From Alphaproteobacteria bacterium (GTDB lineage Bacteria; Pseudomonadota; Alphaproteobacteria; Micropepsales; Micropepsaceae): a DNA stretch of 55,288 nucleotides. The stretch covers positions 81,775 to 137,062 of the forward strand of contig JACADY010000066.1 of NCBI GenBank assembly GCA_013389115.1. The letters run 5' to 3'. The translations under genes were made by a program, and so were the position numbers. Below, piece by piece: positions 17,588 to 26,691 of this stretch (position 1 is the first letter of the stretch; each line of letters begins with the position of its first letter). The notes under the pieces are model-generated. The model had not been told where the DNA came from. It did no database searches and saw only the letters and a program-made list of their open reading frames with translations.

Positions 17588-20203
17588 CTACACCTTCGCC
17601 GGCGTCGCGGCGGGAAGGCTTGCATCCGCCTGCTTGACGGCAAGCTGAACGGGAATACCCGCTGGCACCGCGCTCACGATCGCCATCACCAGCGTGGCCA
17701 TATAGGGCAAGGCCTGCACAGCCAGCATCACGATCCAGACGACCGCGACGGGTTCATCGAGCCCCCAGCTCAAGGCCGTCGCGATGGCCGCGGCGATGAG
17801 CGCAAGGAGGATCACGATCTCCTCGGAGGCGACCGCGAAGACCTGCTTCAGCCGCGCACCGTCTTCCATCTTGGGCGTGCGCAGAAAGGGCGAGCTGGAG
17901 GTGAACAGGCCCGAGAGCACGGCCTTTCCCACCGTGTGGGAGAGCGCGAGCCCCGCAATCGAGGCCCTGACCGCGTCACCCAGATGCGGCGAGACGCGCA
18001 CGGGATAAAGGACGAGCGTCTTCACGGTCTTGATCATGAAGAGGCCGATCGCGATCGTCGCCAGCGAAGCCATGGGCAGGTCGAAATATTTGGGCGCGAT
18101 GGTCATCAGAACCGTCCAAAGAAGCGCACCGCCCACGAAAATGACCGCAAGCGCGTCGGCAATCCAGGGAAGCCAGCCTGAAACGAAGTGATAACGCTGT
18201 GCCAGGGTGAGCTTGGTTCCCTGGCCGAGGAAGAGCTCGCCCGCGTGGCGCTTCAGAATCTGCATTGCGCCATAGGCCCAGCGATGACGCTGGCTCTTGA
18301 AGGCGGCGAGCGTGTCGGGCATCACGCCGCGCCCGAGGCTGCGGTTGATGTAGACCGCTTCATAGCCAGCCTCGAAGACGCGCAGTCCCAGCTCGGAATC
18401 CTCCGTGATGCACCAAGGCGCCCAGCCGCCAAGGCCAGCCAAGACGTTCTTCCTCATCATCGTCATGGTGCCATGCTGGATGATCGCATTGGCTTCATCG
18501 CGCTCCACCATGCCGATGCGGAAAAAGCCCGTGTACTCCTGATAGCACATGGTCTTGAAGGCGTTCTCCGCGCCATCGCGATAATCCTGTGGTGCCTGAA
18601 CGAGCGCGACACTCTCTTCGAAGAAATAGGGAATGGCCTGAGAGAGCCAATCGGGGTCGACCACATAGTCGCTGTCGATTACGGCGACGATCTCGGCGTC
18701 ATGCGCGGTGCGCGCAAGCGCTTCGTTCAGCGCGCCCGCCTTGAAGCCCTTGACATTATCGAGGTGGAAAAAGCGGAACCTTGGACCCAGCGCCGCGCAG
18801 TGGTCTTCAACCGGACGCCAGACGGAAGGGTCCTTCGTGTTGTTGTCGAGGAGAATGACCTCGAATTCGGGATAGTCGAGCCGGGCGAGCGCGTTCAGCG
18901 TCTCGATCACCATCGCGGGCGGCTCATTGTAGCAGGGGACGTGGATCGACACTTTCGGGTGGTAGACGCCGCCGCGCGGCAATGCGCGGCGAGAGCTTTG
19001 CGTGCGCCACAGCGCATGCGCCATCTCGATCGCCTCGGACACCATCACCGCGATGGCAAGGGCGGCGACCGGCAGGATCGCGATGAAGATCACATAGGTC
19101 CAGGTGCTGGCATATTCGAGCGCGGCGCCGTGGATGATGGCAACGAGGCTTGCCCCGATCGTCCCCACAAGGCCTGCAAGGAAGATCTGTCCCATGAGGC
19201 TCACATGCGGGTTGAGCGCCAGCAAAACGGCGCCGCCCACGAGCAGCACGATGATGGATGCAAGCGCCAGCGTCGACCAGTTGGGCAGTGCCGTGATCTC
19301 TGCGTCACGCGACCACTTGAGGCGCCCATCCGCATCGAGCGTGCCCCAATAGGCGCCGACCGCGCCTTCGCTTTCCATCTTCCAGGGCTGATCATAGGCT
19401 TCGATCATGTAGTAGTCCCAATCCGCGCTCTCGGCCGCCGCGACGAAACGGCGGAAGAAGGCGGCTTGGTTGGGCGGGGTCGGCACGGAGCCCTTGCGAA
19501 TGCGGCCTTCCGAGGGCCAGCCGGCTTCGCCGATGACGATGGGCTTGCCCGGGAAACGCGCGGCCAACTCTGCCATCTTGGTATAGATGTGGTCGATCGA
19601 CTGTTTCAGCGAGACGCCCTCCCAATAAGGGAGCATGTGCGCGCCGATGAAGTCGGCCTCCTCCGCGAGCTTGGGATTCGCGAGCCAGACATTCCAGGGC
19701 TCACCCGTGCTCACGTGGACGCGGCGCACGACGCGCTTGATCTGGCGCATATAGGCGCCCACTTCCTCCGCGCTCAATTCGCCGCGCAGGACCGCTTCGT
19801 TGCCGACAAAGACGCGGTCGATCACATAGGGGTTCTGGCGAATCACGCGGATCGCCTCATCGATCTCCTGCGCATTGCGCTTACGGTCACCGTTGAGCCA
19901 GATGCCGAGCGAAACCTTCATGCCCAGATGCGCAGCGACGACCGGCACGCGGTCCAGGCCGTTCGAGACCGAATAGGTGCGGACGCGATCCGTCCATTGA
20001 GACAATTGCTCAAGGTCAGTGCGAATACGGTCTTCGGAAATCGCGGTGAGCGCTTCGGAGCTATAGATGCCGCTGGGGTTGTAGGACATGCCCTTGACCC
20101 GGTCGTTCCACGCTGGCGCGGGAATGGTCTGATTTTGTGCAAACCACACAAGACTGAGGGCGGCGGCTACAAGGGCCAACGCAAAAAGCGAACGCAGAGA
20201 CAT
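17588..20203 (-). CDS. GH17-GT2 fusion glucosyltransferase, NdvB/NdvC-like
   Basis: An 871-residue inner-membrane protein that resembles the beta-1,3/1,6 cyclic glucan synthases NdvB/NdvC of bradyrhizobia and the NdvB protein of Pseudomonas aeruginosa in layout and size. After one N-terminal membrane segment a GH17-like domain (about 35-310) includes VFVGNEAVLRGE and VIGEAGWPSEG, with Glu residues in the expected places. Membrane segments near 320-405 lead to a GT2 domain (about 435-700) with IHVPCYNEPP, VIDSDYVVD, TEDSELG and SQRHRW. More membrane segments follow. The product is probably an exported or periplasmic beta-glucan. Sugar linkage and cyclic form are inferred from relatives. Confidence 0.9.
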   Translation of the reverse strand: MSLRSLFALALVAAALSLVWFAQNQTIPAPAWNDRVKGMSYNPSGIYSSEALTAISEDRIRTDLEQLSQWTDRVRTYSVSNGLDRVPVVAAHLGMKVSLGIWLNGDRKRNAQEIDEAIRVIRQNPYVIDRVFVGNEAVLRGELSAEEVGAYMRQIKRVVRRVHVSTGEPWNVWLANPKLAEEADFIGAHMLPYWEGVSLKQSIDHIYTKMAELAARFPGKPIVIGEAGWPSEGRIRKGSVPTPPNQAAFFRRFVAAAESADWDYYMIEAYDQPWKMESEGAVGAYWGTLDADGRLKWSRDAEITALPNWSTLALASIIVLLVGGAVLLALNPHVSLMGQIFLAGLVGTIGASLVAIIHGAALEYASTWTYVIFIAILPVAALAIAVMVSEAIEMAHALWRTQSSRRALPRGGVYHPKVSIHVPCYNEPPAMVIETLNALARLDYPEFEVILLDNNTKDPSVWRPVEDHCAALGPRFRFFHLDNVKGFKAGALNEALARTAHDAEIVAVIDSDYVVDPDWLSQAIPYFFEESVALVQAPQDYRDGAENAFKTMCYQEYTGFFRIGMVERDEANAIIQHGTMTMMRKNVLAGLGGWAPWCITEDSELGLRVFEAGYEAVYINRSLGRGVMPDTLAAFKSQRHRWAYGAMQILKRHAGELFLGQGTKLTLAQRYHFVSGWLPWIADALAVIFVGGALLWTVLMTIAPKYFDLPMASLATIAIGLFMIKTVKTLVLYPVRVSPHLGDAVRASIAGLALSHTVGKAVLSGLFTSSSPFLRTPKMEDGARLKQVFAVASEEIVILLALIAAAIATALSWGLDEPVAVVWIVMLAVQALPYMATLVMAIVSAVPAGIPVQLAVKQADASLPAATPAKV

Positions 20204-20407
20204 GGGCCTGGGTTCTTACCTGATTGATGCTGTTTGCTTTTGCACCGCAACATCTGAACGGCGGCTGAACAGCCACCACCCCGCCTTTATCCTTGTGCAT
20301 CACAAGGTTAACAGCCGGTATGCCGTCCCCCAGTGGGACAGATTAGTGTGCGGCGCAACATTTAACAAGGGAGGCCCGGCCCGTTCGAGCCCCCGCGCGA
20401 CGCGAAT
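20204..20407. other. Intergenic leader of the glucan synthase gene with a palindrome
   Basis: This is a 204-base non-coding stretch between the FKBP gene and the glucan synthase, both on the minus strand. It holds a perfect 7-3-7 palindrome (CCTTGTG CAT CACAAGG, 20291-20307) and a GGCTG/CAGCC mini-stem near 20262-20273. A GGTTAAC lies next to the palindrome. They could be control sites for the glucan synthase, but no regulator is assigned. Confidence 0.4.
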
Positions 20408-20908
20408 TTACTGAACGTCGAGGAGTTCGACCTCGAAGACGAGGGTCTGGTTGGGCGGTATCGACGCGCCGGCGCCGCGGGCGCCATAGCCAAGGCTCGA
20501 GGGAATGACGAGCTCGGCCTTGCCGCCCTCACGCATCAGCTGAAGCCCCTCGGTCCAGCCCTTGATGACGCGATCAAGGGGGAAGGAAATCGGCGCGCCG
20601 CCAATGGAGGAATCGAATTCACGGCCGTCGATCAGGGCGCCTTTATAGTGCACCGTGACCGTGCTCGTCGGGCCGGGCATCTCGCCCGTGCCTTCGGTGA
20701 TCGCACGGTACTGAAGGCCGCTTGCCGTGGTGATGACGCCCGGCTTTTGCGCATTGGCGGCAAGGAAGGCCTGGTTGCTGGTGGCGCTCAAGGCGGCGGT
20801 GTTGGTCACTTTGATTTCTCCCTTGGGTTCGTTCGATTCGAAGAAGCTGCACCCAGAAGCCCCCGCCCCCAGAGCCACCACAAGCGCCAAAGCCAAACGT
20901 GAACGCAT
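20408..20908 (-). CDS. FKBP-type peptidyl-prolyl isomerase, lipoprotein
   Basis: A periplasmic proline isomerase of 166 residues. The N-terminus is a lipoprotein signal with lipobox GASGC, so Cys20 would be lipidated. After a linker, the FKBP domain (about 62-166) shows VTVHYKGALIDGREFDSS, VIKGWTEGLQLM and IPSSLGYGARG, then IPPNQTLVFEVELLDV, all standard for FKBP_C. It would help fold envelope proteins. It is a single-domain form without the N-terminal dimer domain of FkpA. It lies between a CNNM-type gene and the glucan synthase on the same strand. Confidence 0.95.
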   Translation of the reverse strand: MRSRLALALVVALGAGASGCSFFESNEPKGEIKVTNTAALSATSNQAFLAANAQKPGVITTASGLQYRAITEGTGEMPGPTSTVTVHYKGALIDGREFDSSIGGAPISFPLDRVIKGWTEGLQLMREGGKAELVIPSSLGYGARGAGASIPPNQTLVFEVELLDVQ

Positions 20909-20971
20909 CGCCCCACTCCGCCTGAATTCATCTCGCGAGGCGACGGCCCTAGCATGGGCGACGCCTCAGGT

Positions 20972-22288
20972 CTATGCCGTTTCGTGCTCTTCGGCCTTGG
21001 CGAGGGGCGAGATGAGGACCTTATCCACCCTGCGCCCATCCATGTCGATGACCTCAAAGCGATAATTCTGCCAATCAAAGCTGTCGCCCTCGCGCGGTAT
21101 TCGCTCCAACTGCGCAAGCATGAGACCCGCGACCGTGTTGTAGTCGTGCTCCGCCTCGCCGGGGAGTTCGGCAAGGCCCAGCGGCTCCTTCAGCTCATCG
21201 GCTGCCATGAGCGCGTCCACAAGCCAGGACCCATCGGCCCGGCGCATGATCGAGGACGCGGCGCTGCCGGGCGTCGCGGCCATTTCTCCCACGATCGCCT
21301 CCATGATGTCGGCCGGCGTGACGAGGCCGCGCACCTCGCCATACTCATCAACGACGAGCGCCATGTGAATGCCCGCCTTCTTGAACTGGTCGAGCATGCT
21401 CAAGGCGGGCGTGGTGTCGGGCACGAAGAGCGGCGGGCGCAAGGTGCCAAAAAGATTGACCTGCTTGCCATCCCCCACCAGGAAGGCGAGGTCCTTGGCG
21501 CGCAGGATGCCGATCCATTCATCCCCCTCGCCCTTGGTCACGGGATAGCGGGAAAAATTCGTCTCGCGCATCCGGCGCAGATTTTCCTCTGTCGGGTCAT
21601 CGGCGTTGAGCGCCACCATCTGGGGGCGCGGCGTCATCACTTCGTCCACCGTCTTGTCGCCGAGGCGGAAGACGCGGTTGACCATGTCGCGCTCGACCGA
21701 GAGAATCGCGCCCTCCTCCGCCCCCTCCTGAACGAGATGGCGGATCTCCTCTTCGGTCACCTTCGCAATGTCCGTCGACCTCACGCCCATCAGGCGCAGC
21801 ACGAGCGTGCTTGAGCCGTTCACGACCGCGACAAAAGGCGACAGCAAGCGAGAGATCCAGATCATCGCTCCGGCCGTGCGCGCGGCGATGCGCTCTGGGT
21901 TCGCGATCGCGAGGCGCTTTGGCACCAACTCGCCCAGAATGAGCTGGAGGTACCAAATCGGGGCGACGACAATGCTGAAGGCCAGGAAGTACGCGTAGTT
22001 GGCCGGCACGCCCGCACCCTTCAGCCATACCGCCAGATCCTCCGCAAGGGTCGCCCCGCCAAAGGCGCCGGCCAGAATCCCAAACAGGTTGATTCCGACC
22101 TGAATGGTCGACAGGAAACGGCTGGGGTGTTCCGCAAGGCTCAAAGCCGCCTTCGCGCCCTTGTCGCGCCGCGCCATCGCGCGCAGCCTGCCCCGGCGCG
22201 AGGCAATCACTGCCATCTCGGCCAAGGCAAAAAGGCCGTTGGCGAGAATGAGGACAAGGATGATCAGGAGGTAAAGCTCGGTTCCCAT
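20972..22288 (-). CDS. CNNM/CorC-type (hemolysin family) membrane protein
   Basis: A 438-residue inner-membrane protein of the CNNM family, often called a hemolysin-family protein and linked to magnesium or other cation efflux. A DUF21 transmembrane domain occupies about 1-190 (GELVPKRLAIANPERIA is its signature end). A CBS pair covers about 205-325 (VMTPRPQMVALNADD, ALVVDEYGEVRGLVTPADI). The C-terminal transporter-associated domain has DYNTVAGLMLAQLERIPREG. The ATG at 22288 gives the usual GTELYLLIILVLILANGLFALAEMA start; an upstream in-frame start at 22342 adds basic residues only. The exported ion is not determined. Confidence 0.93.
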   Translation of the reverse strand: MGTELYLLIILVLILANGLFALAEMAVIASRRGRLRAMARRDKGAKAALSLAEHPSRFLSTIQVGINLFGILAGAFGGATLAEDLAVWLKGAGVPANYAYFLAFSIVVAPIWYLQLILGELVPKRLAIANPERIAARTAGAMIWISRLLSPFVAVVNGSSTLVLRLMGVRSTDIAKVTEEEIRHLVQEGAEEGAILSVERDMVNRVFRLGDKTVDEVMTPRPQMVALNADDPTEENLRRMRETNFSRYPVTKGEGDEWIGILRAKDLAFLVGDGKQVNLFGTLRPPLFVPDTTPALSMLDQFKKAGIHMALVVDEYGEVRGLVTPADIMEAIVGEMAATPGSAASSIMRRADGSWLVDALMAADELKEPLGLAELPGEAEHDYNTVAGLMLAQLERIPREGDSFDWQNYRFEVIDMDGRRVDKVLISPLAKAEEHETA

Positions 22289-22441
22289 AGCTTCCGACAG
22301 GCTGCCCCCCCTGCCGCGCGGTCTGGCCTTTTTGGGAACCATCGGCGCGTCCGCCAGGCTGGGAGCATTATTTTACGAAATCGCCGGCGGTTTGCCCAGA
22401 TACGGCGATGTCCCGCACTCTCATAGCATATATGTTGCGTC

Positions 22442-22870
22442 ATGGCACGCGAATATCCCCAGCGACCCATCCTTGCCGTCGGCGCGGTCATTTGGCGTGG
22501 CGATCACGTGCTGCTCGTGCGGCGGGGAAATCCGCCCCGCGCGAATGAGTGGAGTATCCCAGGCGGTGCCCAGGAATTGGGCGAAACCGTGCGGGAGGCA
22601 CTGCACCGGGAGGTCAGAGAAGAGACCCATGTCTCCATCGCAATCGAGGGGCTCGCCGATGTGGTCGATGCCATCATCCCCGATGAGGAGGGCCGGCCCC
22701 GCCACCACTATACGCTGCTCGACTTTGCCGCACGCTGGACGGGCGGCGAGGCAAAACCGGGGGATGACGTGGCCGAAACCGTTTGGGCGCATATGCGCGA
22801 TCTCGACCGCTTTGCGCTTTGGGACGCGACGCGCCGGGTGATCCTGAAAAGCCGCGGCCTCTTGCGATAG
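22442..22870 (+). CDS. Nudix hydrolase
   Basis: A 142-residue pyrophosphohydrolase. The full Nudix box is present: GGAQELGETVREAL followed by HREVREETHV, with the metal-binding REVREE intact. VGAVIWRGDHVLLVRRGNPP before it and the C-terminal strands fit ADP-ribose or NADH pyrophosphatase-like members. It diverges from the CNNM-type gene across a 153-base gap. The promoter probably lies in the AT-rich TAGCATATATG just before the ATG, and no clear ribosome binding site is seen. The substrate is unknown. Confidence 0.92.
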   Translation: MAREYPQRPILAVGAVIWRGDHVLLVRRGNPPRANEWSIPGGAQELGETVREALHREVREETHVSIAIEGLADVVDAIIPDEEGRPRHHYTLLDFAARWTGGEAKPGDDVAETVWAHMRDLDRFALWDATRRVILKSRGLLR

Positions 22871-22930
22871 GCCGCGCCCGCGGTGCATCGTGCGGTGTCA
22901 CACCATCCGCAACAAAAAAAGGGGAAACGC

Positions 22931-23713
22931 ATGGCCTATAAACCCTTCGATCTTTCCGGCAAGACGGTTCTTGTCACCGGGGGTAATGGCGGCATCGGGC
23001 TGGGGATGGCGGATGCCGTCGCCGCGGCCGGCGCCGATGTCGTGATCTGGGGCACGAACGCGGGGAAGAACGACGCGGCGGCCGCGACGCTGAAGGCGCA
23101 TGGCGGCCGTGTGATGACCGCCAAGGTCGATGTCTCCTCACAGGCGGCGGTACAGGCCGGCATGGCGGACGCGGTCGCCAAGATGGGCCGGATCGATGCC
23201 GTTTTTGCCAATGCGGGTATCGGGAATTCGGCCCGCTCCTTCGTCGATATCACGCCGGAGCAATATCGCCAGGTGCTCGCGGTCAATCTCGACGGCGTTT
23301 TCTTCACGCTGCAGGAAGCCTGCCGTCACATGCAGGCGCGGGCGGTCAAGGGCGATCCGGGGGGCTCGCTCATCGTCGTCGCCTCGCTGGCCGGCATCGA
23401 GGGCGCGGCACGCAACGAACATTATGCGGCAACGAAGGGTGCCGTCATCTCCATCATGAAGGGTGTCGCGGTCGAATATGCGCGGTATGGCATTCGCGCG
23501 AACGCGATCCTGCCCGGCTGGATCGCGACCGACATGACGGCGGGCGCGCAGGCAGCGCCGCAATTCGCCGAAAAGGTGATCCCGCGCGTGCCCATGCGCC
23601 GGTGGGGCCAGCCAGAGGATTTCGGCGGCATCGCCGTCTATCTCTCGAGCAACGCATCCGCGTTCCATACGGGCGATACGTTCCTGATCGATGGCGGCTA
23701 CGCGGTATTCTAG
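22931..23713 (+). CDS. Short-chain dehydrogenase/reductase
   Basis: A classical SDR of 260 residues. The NAD(P) loop is TGGNGGIG, NAGIG marks the central strand, and the active site has a serine in VVASLAGIEG and YAATK. The C-terminus DTFLIDGGYAVF is typical. An acidic residue does not follow the cofactor strand (VVIWGTNAGKN), which leans toward NADP. ATG 22931 follows AAAGGGGAAACGC and is preferred to 22883. The substrate is not known. Tandem hairpins follow 15 bases after its stop. Confidence 0.93.
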   Translation: MAYKPFDLSGKTVLVTGGNGGIGLGMADAVAAAGADVVIWGTNAGKNDAAAATLKAHGGRVMTAKVDVSSQAAVQAGMADAVAKMGRIDAVFANAGIGNSARSFVDITPEQYRQVLAVNLDGVFFTLQEACRHMQARAVKGDPGGSLIVVASLAGIEGAARNEHYAATKGAVISIMKGVAVEYARYGIRANAILPGWIATDMTAGAQAAPQFAEKVIPRVPMRRWGQPEDFGGIAVYLSSNASAFHTGDTFLIDGGYAVF

Positions 23714-23728
23714 AAATACTGTACGTTC

Positions 23729-23786
23729 TTCCGTCTGCGGATGATCCGCAGACGGAAAAAGCCGCAGCTGTTTCCAGCTACGGCTT
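23729..23786 (+). terminator. Two tandem hairpins after the SDR gene
   Basis: The first stem pairs TTCCGTCTGCGG (23729-23740) with CCGCAGACGGAA (23746-23757) around ATGAT, a perfect 12-base-pair hairpin. The second starts two bases later: AAGCCGCAGCTG (23759-23770) with CAGCTACGGCTT (23775-23786) around TTTC, with one mismatch. No T-tract follows either, so they are not textbook intrinsic terminators. They may end or stabilise the upstream mRNA or be a structured leader for the Hsp70 gene 103 bases on. Confidence 0.5.
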
Positions 23787-23888
23787 ATCGGCGTGCGTAG
23801 CTTAGCCGCCAACAAACAGACTAGCAAGTCCCTCAAAGCCTGTGTAGTTGGCTGCCCCTCCTTCCCCGCTTTGGATCAGGGTCAGATC

Positions 23889-25142
23889 ATGCACGCCGCC
23901 GGACTGGATTTTGGAACCAGCAATTCTGCCATTGGCATTGTCGAGCGGGGTGAGCCCCTGCTTGTGCCCCTTGAAGGCGAACGGCCGCTCATTCCTTCGG
24001 CCCTGTTCTTCGATGCCCAGGCGGACCATGCCGCGCTCTATGGGACGGCCGCGATCGATGCCTATACGCGTGGCGAGGACGGGCGCTTCATGCGGGCGCT
24101 GAAGAGCATCCTTGGCACCTCGCTCATGCGAGAATACACGATGCTGGGCAATAGACGGCTCGTCCTGATGGACGTCGTTGCCATGTTCGTGCGGCATCTC
24201 AAACTCAAGGCCGAAGAGCGGCTTGGGGCGCCGATCGATGCCGTCGTCCATGGCAGGCCGGTTCGCTTTGCCGACGGCGATGATGGGGCCAACAAGCTGG
24301 CGGAGGAGCGCCTCGCGGCGGTGGCGCGCCGCGTCGGCTTCCAGGAAATTTCCTTCACCTATGAGCCCGTCGCCGCGGCCTATCACTATGAGCGTGAAAT
24401 CAACGATGAGGAGATCGTTCTCATCGCCGATCTCGGCGGCGGCACAGCAGATTTCTCGGTCCTGCGCATCGGTCCTCGCCGGCGACGTCGTGCCGATCGC
24501 ACCGAGGACATCCTTGGCAATACCGGCGTGCGCGTCGGCGGCACAGATTTTGATCGCGACCTCAGCCTTGCCGCCGTCATGCCTCTGCTGGGGCTTGGCA
24601 CACTCCTGAAGACCAAGAGCCTGCCGATGCCGCGCCAAGTCTATGCCGATCTCGCATGGTGGCCGACGATCCATTTCTGCTATCAGCCGCGCAGTGTTCG
24701 CGAGGCCCGCGAACTCCTGCGAGACGCTGCCGAGCCGGGAAAGGTGGGAAGGCTCGTTGAGACATTGACGCGGCACCTTGGGCATCGCATCGCGTTCGCC
24801 GCCGAGCGGGCAAAGATCGCGCTCAGCATGGAGCCTGAGACCCAGATCGATCTTTCGCCGCTCGAGGCTGGCCTGCATGCCGCGGCGAGCGAAGGGCTGC
24901 TCCATGGCGCCATCGACCGCGATCTGAGGCGACTTCAATCCTGTGTTCAGGAGTGTCTTCGTCAGGCGGGCGTTGAATCCTCTTCGCTATCGAGCCTATT
25001 TCTCACGGGCGGAACGAGCCGTCTGCCGGTGGTGCGCGCGGCGATCCAGGCGCTCTGCCCGGGCGCGCGCGTCGCACGCGGCGACGACTTTCTCTCCGTG
25101 GCGGCGGGTCTTACGATCGAGGCCAAAAACCGCTATGCCTGA
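23889..25142 (+). CDS. YegD-like Hsp70-family protein
   Basis: A 417-residue protein with an actin/Hsp70 ATPase fold but no substrate-binding domain, as in E. coli YegD. AAGLDFGTSNSAIGI (about 3-17) is the first phosphate loop, VLIADLGGGTADFSVLRI the second, and LFLTGGTSRLPVVRAAI near the C-terminus the adenosine motif. The chosen ATG 23889 gives the family start; an earlier in-frame start at 23793 adds 32 unlike residues. The role of this group is not clear; a chaperone-like function is inferred from the fold. No DnaJ or GrpE partner is nearby. Confidence 0.92.
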   Translation: MHAAGLDFGTSNSAIGIVERGEPLLVPLEGERPLIPSALFFDAQADHAALYGTAAIDAYTRGEDGRFMRALKSILGTSLMREYTMLGNRRLVLMDVVAMFVRHLKLKAEERLGAPIDAVVHGRPVRFADGDDGANKLAEERLAAVARRVGFQEISFTYEPVAAAYHYEREINDEEIVLIADLGGGTADFSVLRIGPRRRRRADRTEDILGNTGVRVGGTDFDRDLSLAAVMPLLGLGTLLKTKSLPMPRQVYADLAWWPTIHFCYQPRSVREARELLRDAAEPGKVGRLVETLTRHLGHRIAFAAERAKIALSMEPETQIDLSPLEAGLHAAASEGLLHGAIDRDLRRLQSCVQECLRQAGVESSSLSSLFLTGGTSRLPVVRAAIQALCPGARVARGDDFLSVAAGLTIEAKNRYA

Positions 25143-25151
25143 GGCGGTGGG

Positions 25152-25586
25152 TCAGTCGCAAATGGGTGTGCCGTTCAGATCGCGCTTGCCGCGCGCAAGG
25201 CACTCTTCACTAGGCCCAATGAAGCGGCCGTCGGGCGTCCACCACGCCTCGGCACGCTGAGAGGCTTCATGGCGATCGGTCTCGCATTTGATAAGGGTCG
25301 AGGCACTCGATTTCTGCTGCTCATCAAAGCCGAGATAATTGCAAAGAATGATCGGCCACCAATAGGCCGTCTCGTTGCTGAGGATGCGCGTCTTCAAATA
25401 GGCCGGCTGTCGCGACCACCAATCCTCAAGCCGCTCATTGGATACAGTGCTGACACGGTTTCCCGCCAGCGCGAAGAACTCTGCCTCCGTATACGGAGGA
25501 CCGTCCTTCTCGGCCGCGGCCATCGCGCCTTGCGATACAAACGCACCCAAGATCGAGACGGCCAGAATCCAGCCCCGCTTCCTCAT
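25152..25586 (-). CDS. Hypothetical exported protein with four cysteines
   Basis: I do not recognise this 144-residue protein. It has a signal peptide (MRKRGWILAVSILGAFVSQGAMA, likely cut after the last Ala-Met-Ala). The mature part has four cysteines (in ILCNYLG, IKCETD, EECLARG and the C-terminal PICD), so two disulfides are likely, and it is rich in Trp (DWWSRQP, AYWWP, AWWTPDGRF). The ATG at 25586 is chosen for the signal peptide; an in-frame ATG at 25661 would bury it. It converges on the Hsp70 gene with a 9-base gap. Confidence 0.75.
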   Translation of the reverse strand: MRKRGWILAVSILGAFVSQGAMAAAEKDGPPYTEAEFFALAGNRVSTVSNERLEDWWSRQPAYLKTRILSNETAYWWPIILCNYLGFDEQQKSSASTLIKCETDRHEASQRAEAWWTPDGRFIGPSEECLARGKRDLNGTPICD

Positions 25587-25712
25587 CGTTTCTCTCCTCC
25601 TGTTCTTATACCGTAACGTAAGCACAGGACGAGGTCGCAACCAAGCCTGTTGAAAGCACATGTCCGGCCTGCAAAGTTGCCAACAACAATACCAACTTTA
25701 GAGGAAGCCACC

Positions 25713-26690
25713 ATGACCATCAGGACTCGCCTGTGCGATCTGCTCGGTATCGATTATCCCATCATGCTTGCGGGCATGGGCGGCGTTTCCTATGCGGAGG
25801 TTTGCGCCGCGGTATCAGAAGCGGGCGGGTTCGGCACACTCGGCATGGCGGGACGGCGGCCCGAGGAAATTCGCGCCGAGATGCGCAAGGTGCGCGCGTT
25901 GACGAAACGGCCTTTCGGAGTGGACCTGCTTGCGGCGATGCCTGAATCGCTCGAGCAGTCGGCCGACATCATCATCGAGGAAGGCGCCTCGGCCTTCATT
26001 TCCGGGCTTGGCGTGCCAGCGCCGCATCTCGTCAAGAAGTTCCACGACGCCGGGCTCAAGGTGATGAATATCGCGGGCACCGTGAAGCATGTGAAGGCGG
26101 CCGAGGCGGGCGGGCTCGATGCGGTCGTCGCTCAGGGAACCGAAGCGGGCGGGCACACGGGCCGCGTCGCCGCGATGGCCATCGTGCCGCAAGCGGTGGA
26201 TGCCGTGAAAATTCCCGTCATCGCCGCCGGCGCCATCGTCGATGGCCGCGGGATGGCCGCGGCGCTCGCGCTCGGCGCGCAAGGCGTGTGGGTCGGCACG
26301 CGCTTCATCGCGTCAACCGAGGCGCATGCAGGCGCGATGTACAAGCAGGTCGTCGTCGATGCGCGCGATGAAGACACGATCGTCACGCGCTGCTATTCCG
26401 GCAAACCGATGCGGGTCTTCAACAATCCTTACGTGAAGGATTGGGAAAGCCGGCCCCAGGACATCCAGAAGTTTCCCACCCAAGCGATCGTGTCGGCTCA
26501 GGCTGGCGTGATGGGCGGCATTGGCGGGCAGACCGAGGGGCTCGATCGCGACCGGTCCTGCTTTGCCATGGGCCAGGGCGCCGGCGGCATTCACGCGGTG
26601 CTGCCTTGCGCCACCATCATTCAGAACATGGTAAGGGAGGCCGAGGAGACAATCTTGCGCCTCACACAACTCACAGCAGGAAGCCGATAA
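25713..26690 (+). CDS. Nitronate monooxygenase (2-nitropropane dioxygenase family)
   Basis: An FMN-dependent TIM-barrel oxidase of 325 residues that oxidises alkyl nitronates such as propionate 3-nitronate. IDYPIMLAGMGGVSYAEVCA is the N-terminal signature, AQGTEAGGHTGRVA contains the catalytic His, and IPVIAAGAIVDGRGMAAALALGAQGVWVGTRF (read as two overlapping pieces) is the phosphate-binding part. The ATG at 25713 gives the family start TIRTRLCDLLG; an earlier start at 25650 adds 21 unrelated residues. It may serve in detoxification; some members act as enoyl reductases instead. A small gene follows after one base. Confidence 0.92.
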   Translation: MTIRTRLCDLLGIDYPIMLAGMGGVSYAEVCAAVSEAGGFGTLGMAGRRPEEIRAEMRKVRALTKRPFGVDLLAAMPESLEQSADIIIEEGASAFISGLGVPAPHLVKKFHDAGLKVMNIAGTVKHVKAAEAGGLDAVVAQGTEAGGHTGRVAAMAIVPQAVDAVKIPVIAAGAIVDGRGMAAALALGAQGVWVGTRFIASTEAHAGAMYKQVVVDARDEDTIVTRCYSGKPMRVFNNPYVKDWESRPQDIQKFPTQAIVSAQAGVMGGIGGQTEGLDRDRSCFAMGQGAGGIHAVLPCATIIQNMVREAEETILRLTQLTAGSR

Positions 26691-26691
26691 C

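Noticed and set aside
18188-20227. A 679-codon open frame on the plus strand opposite the glucan synthase gene
   Set aside because: It is antisense to a gene with clear GH17 and GT2 motifs, its product is rich in Arg, His and Asp without domain sense, and high GC content keeps such shadow frames open.
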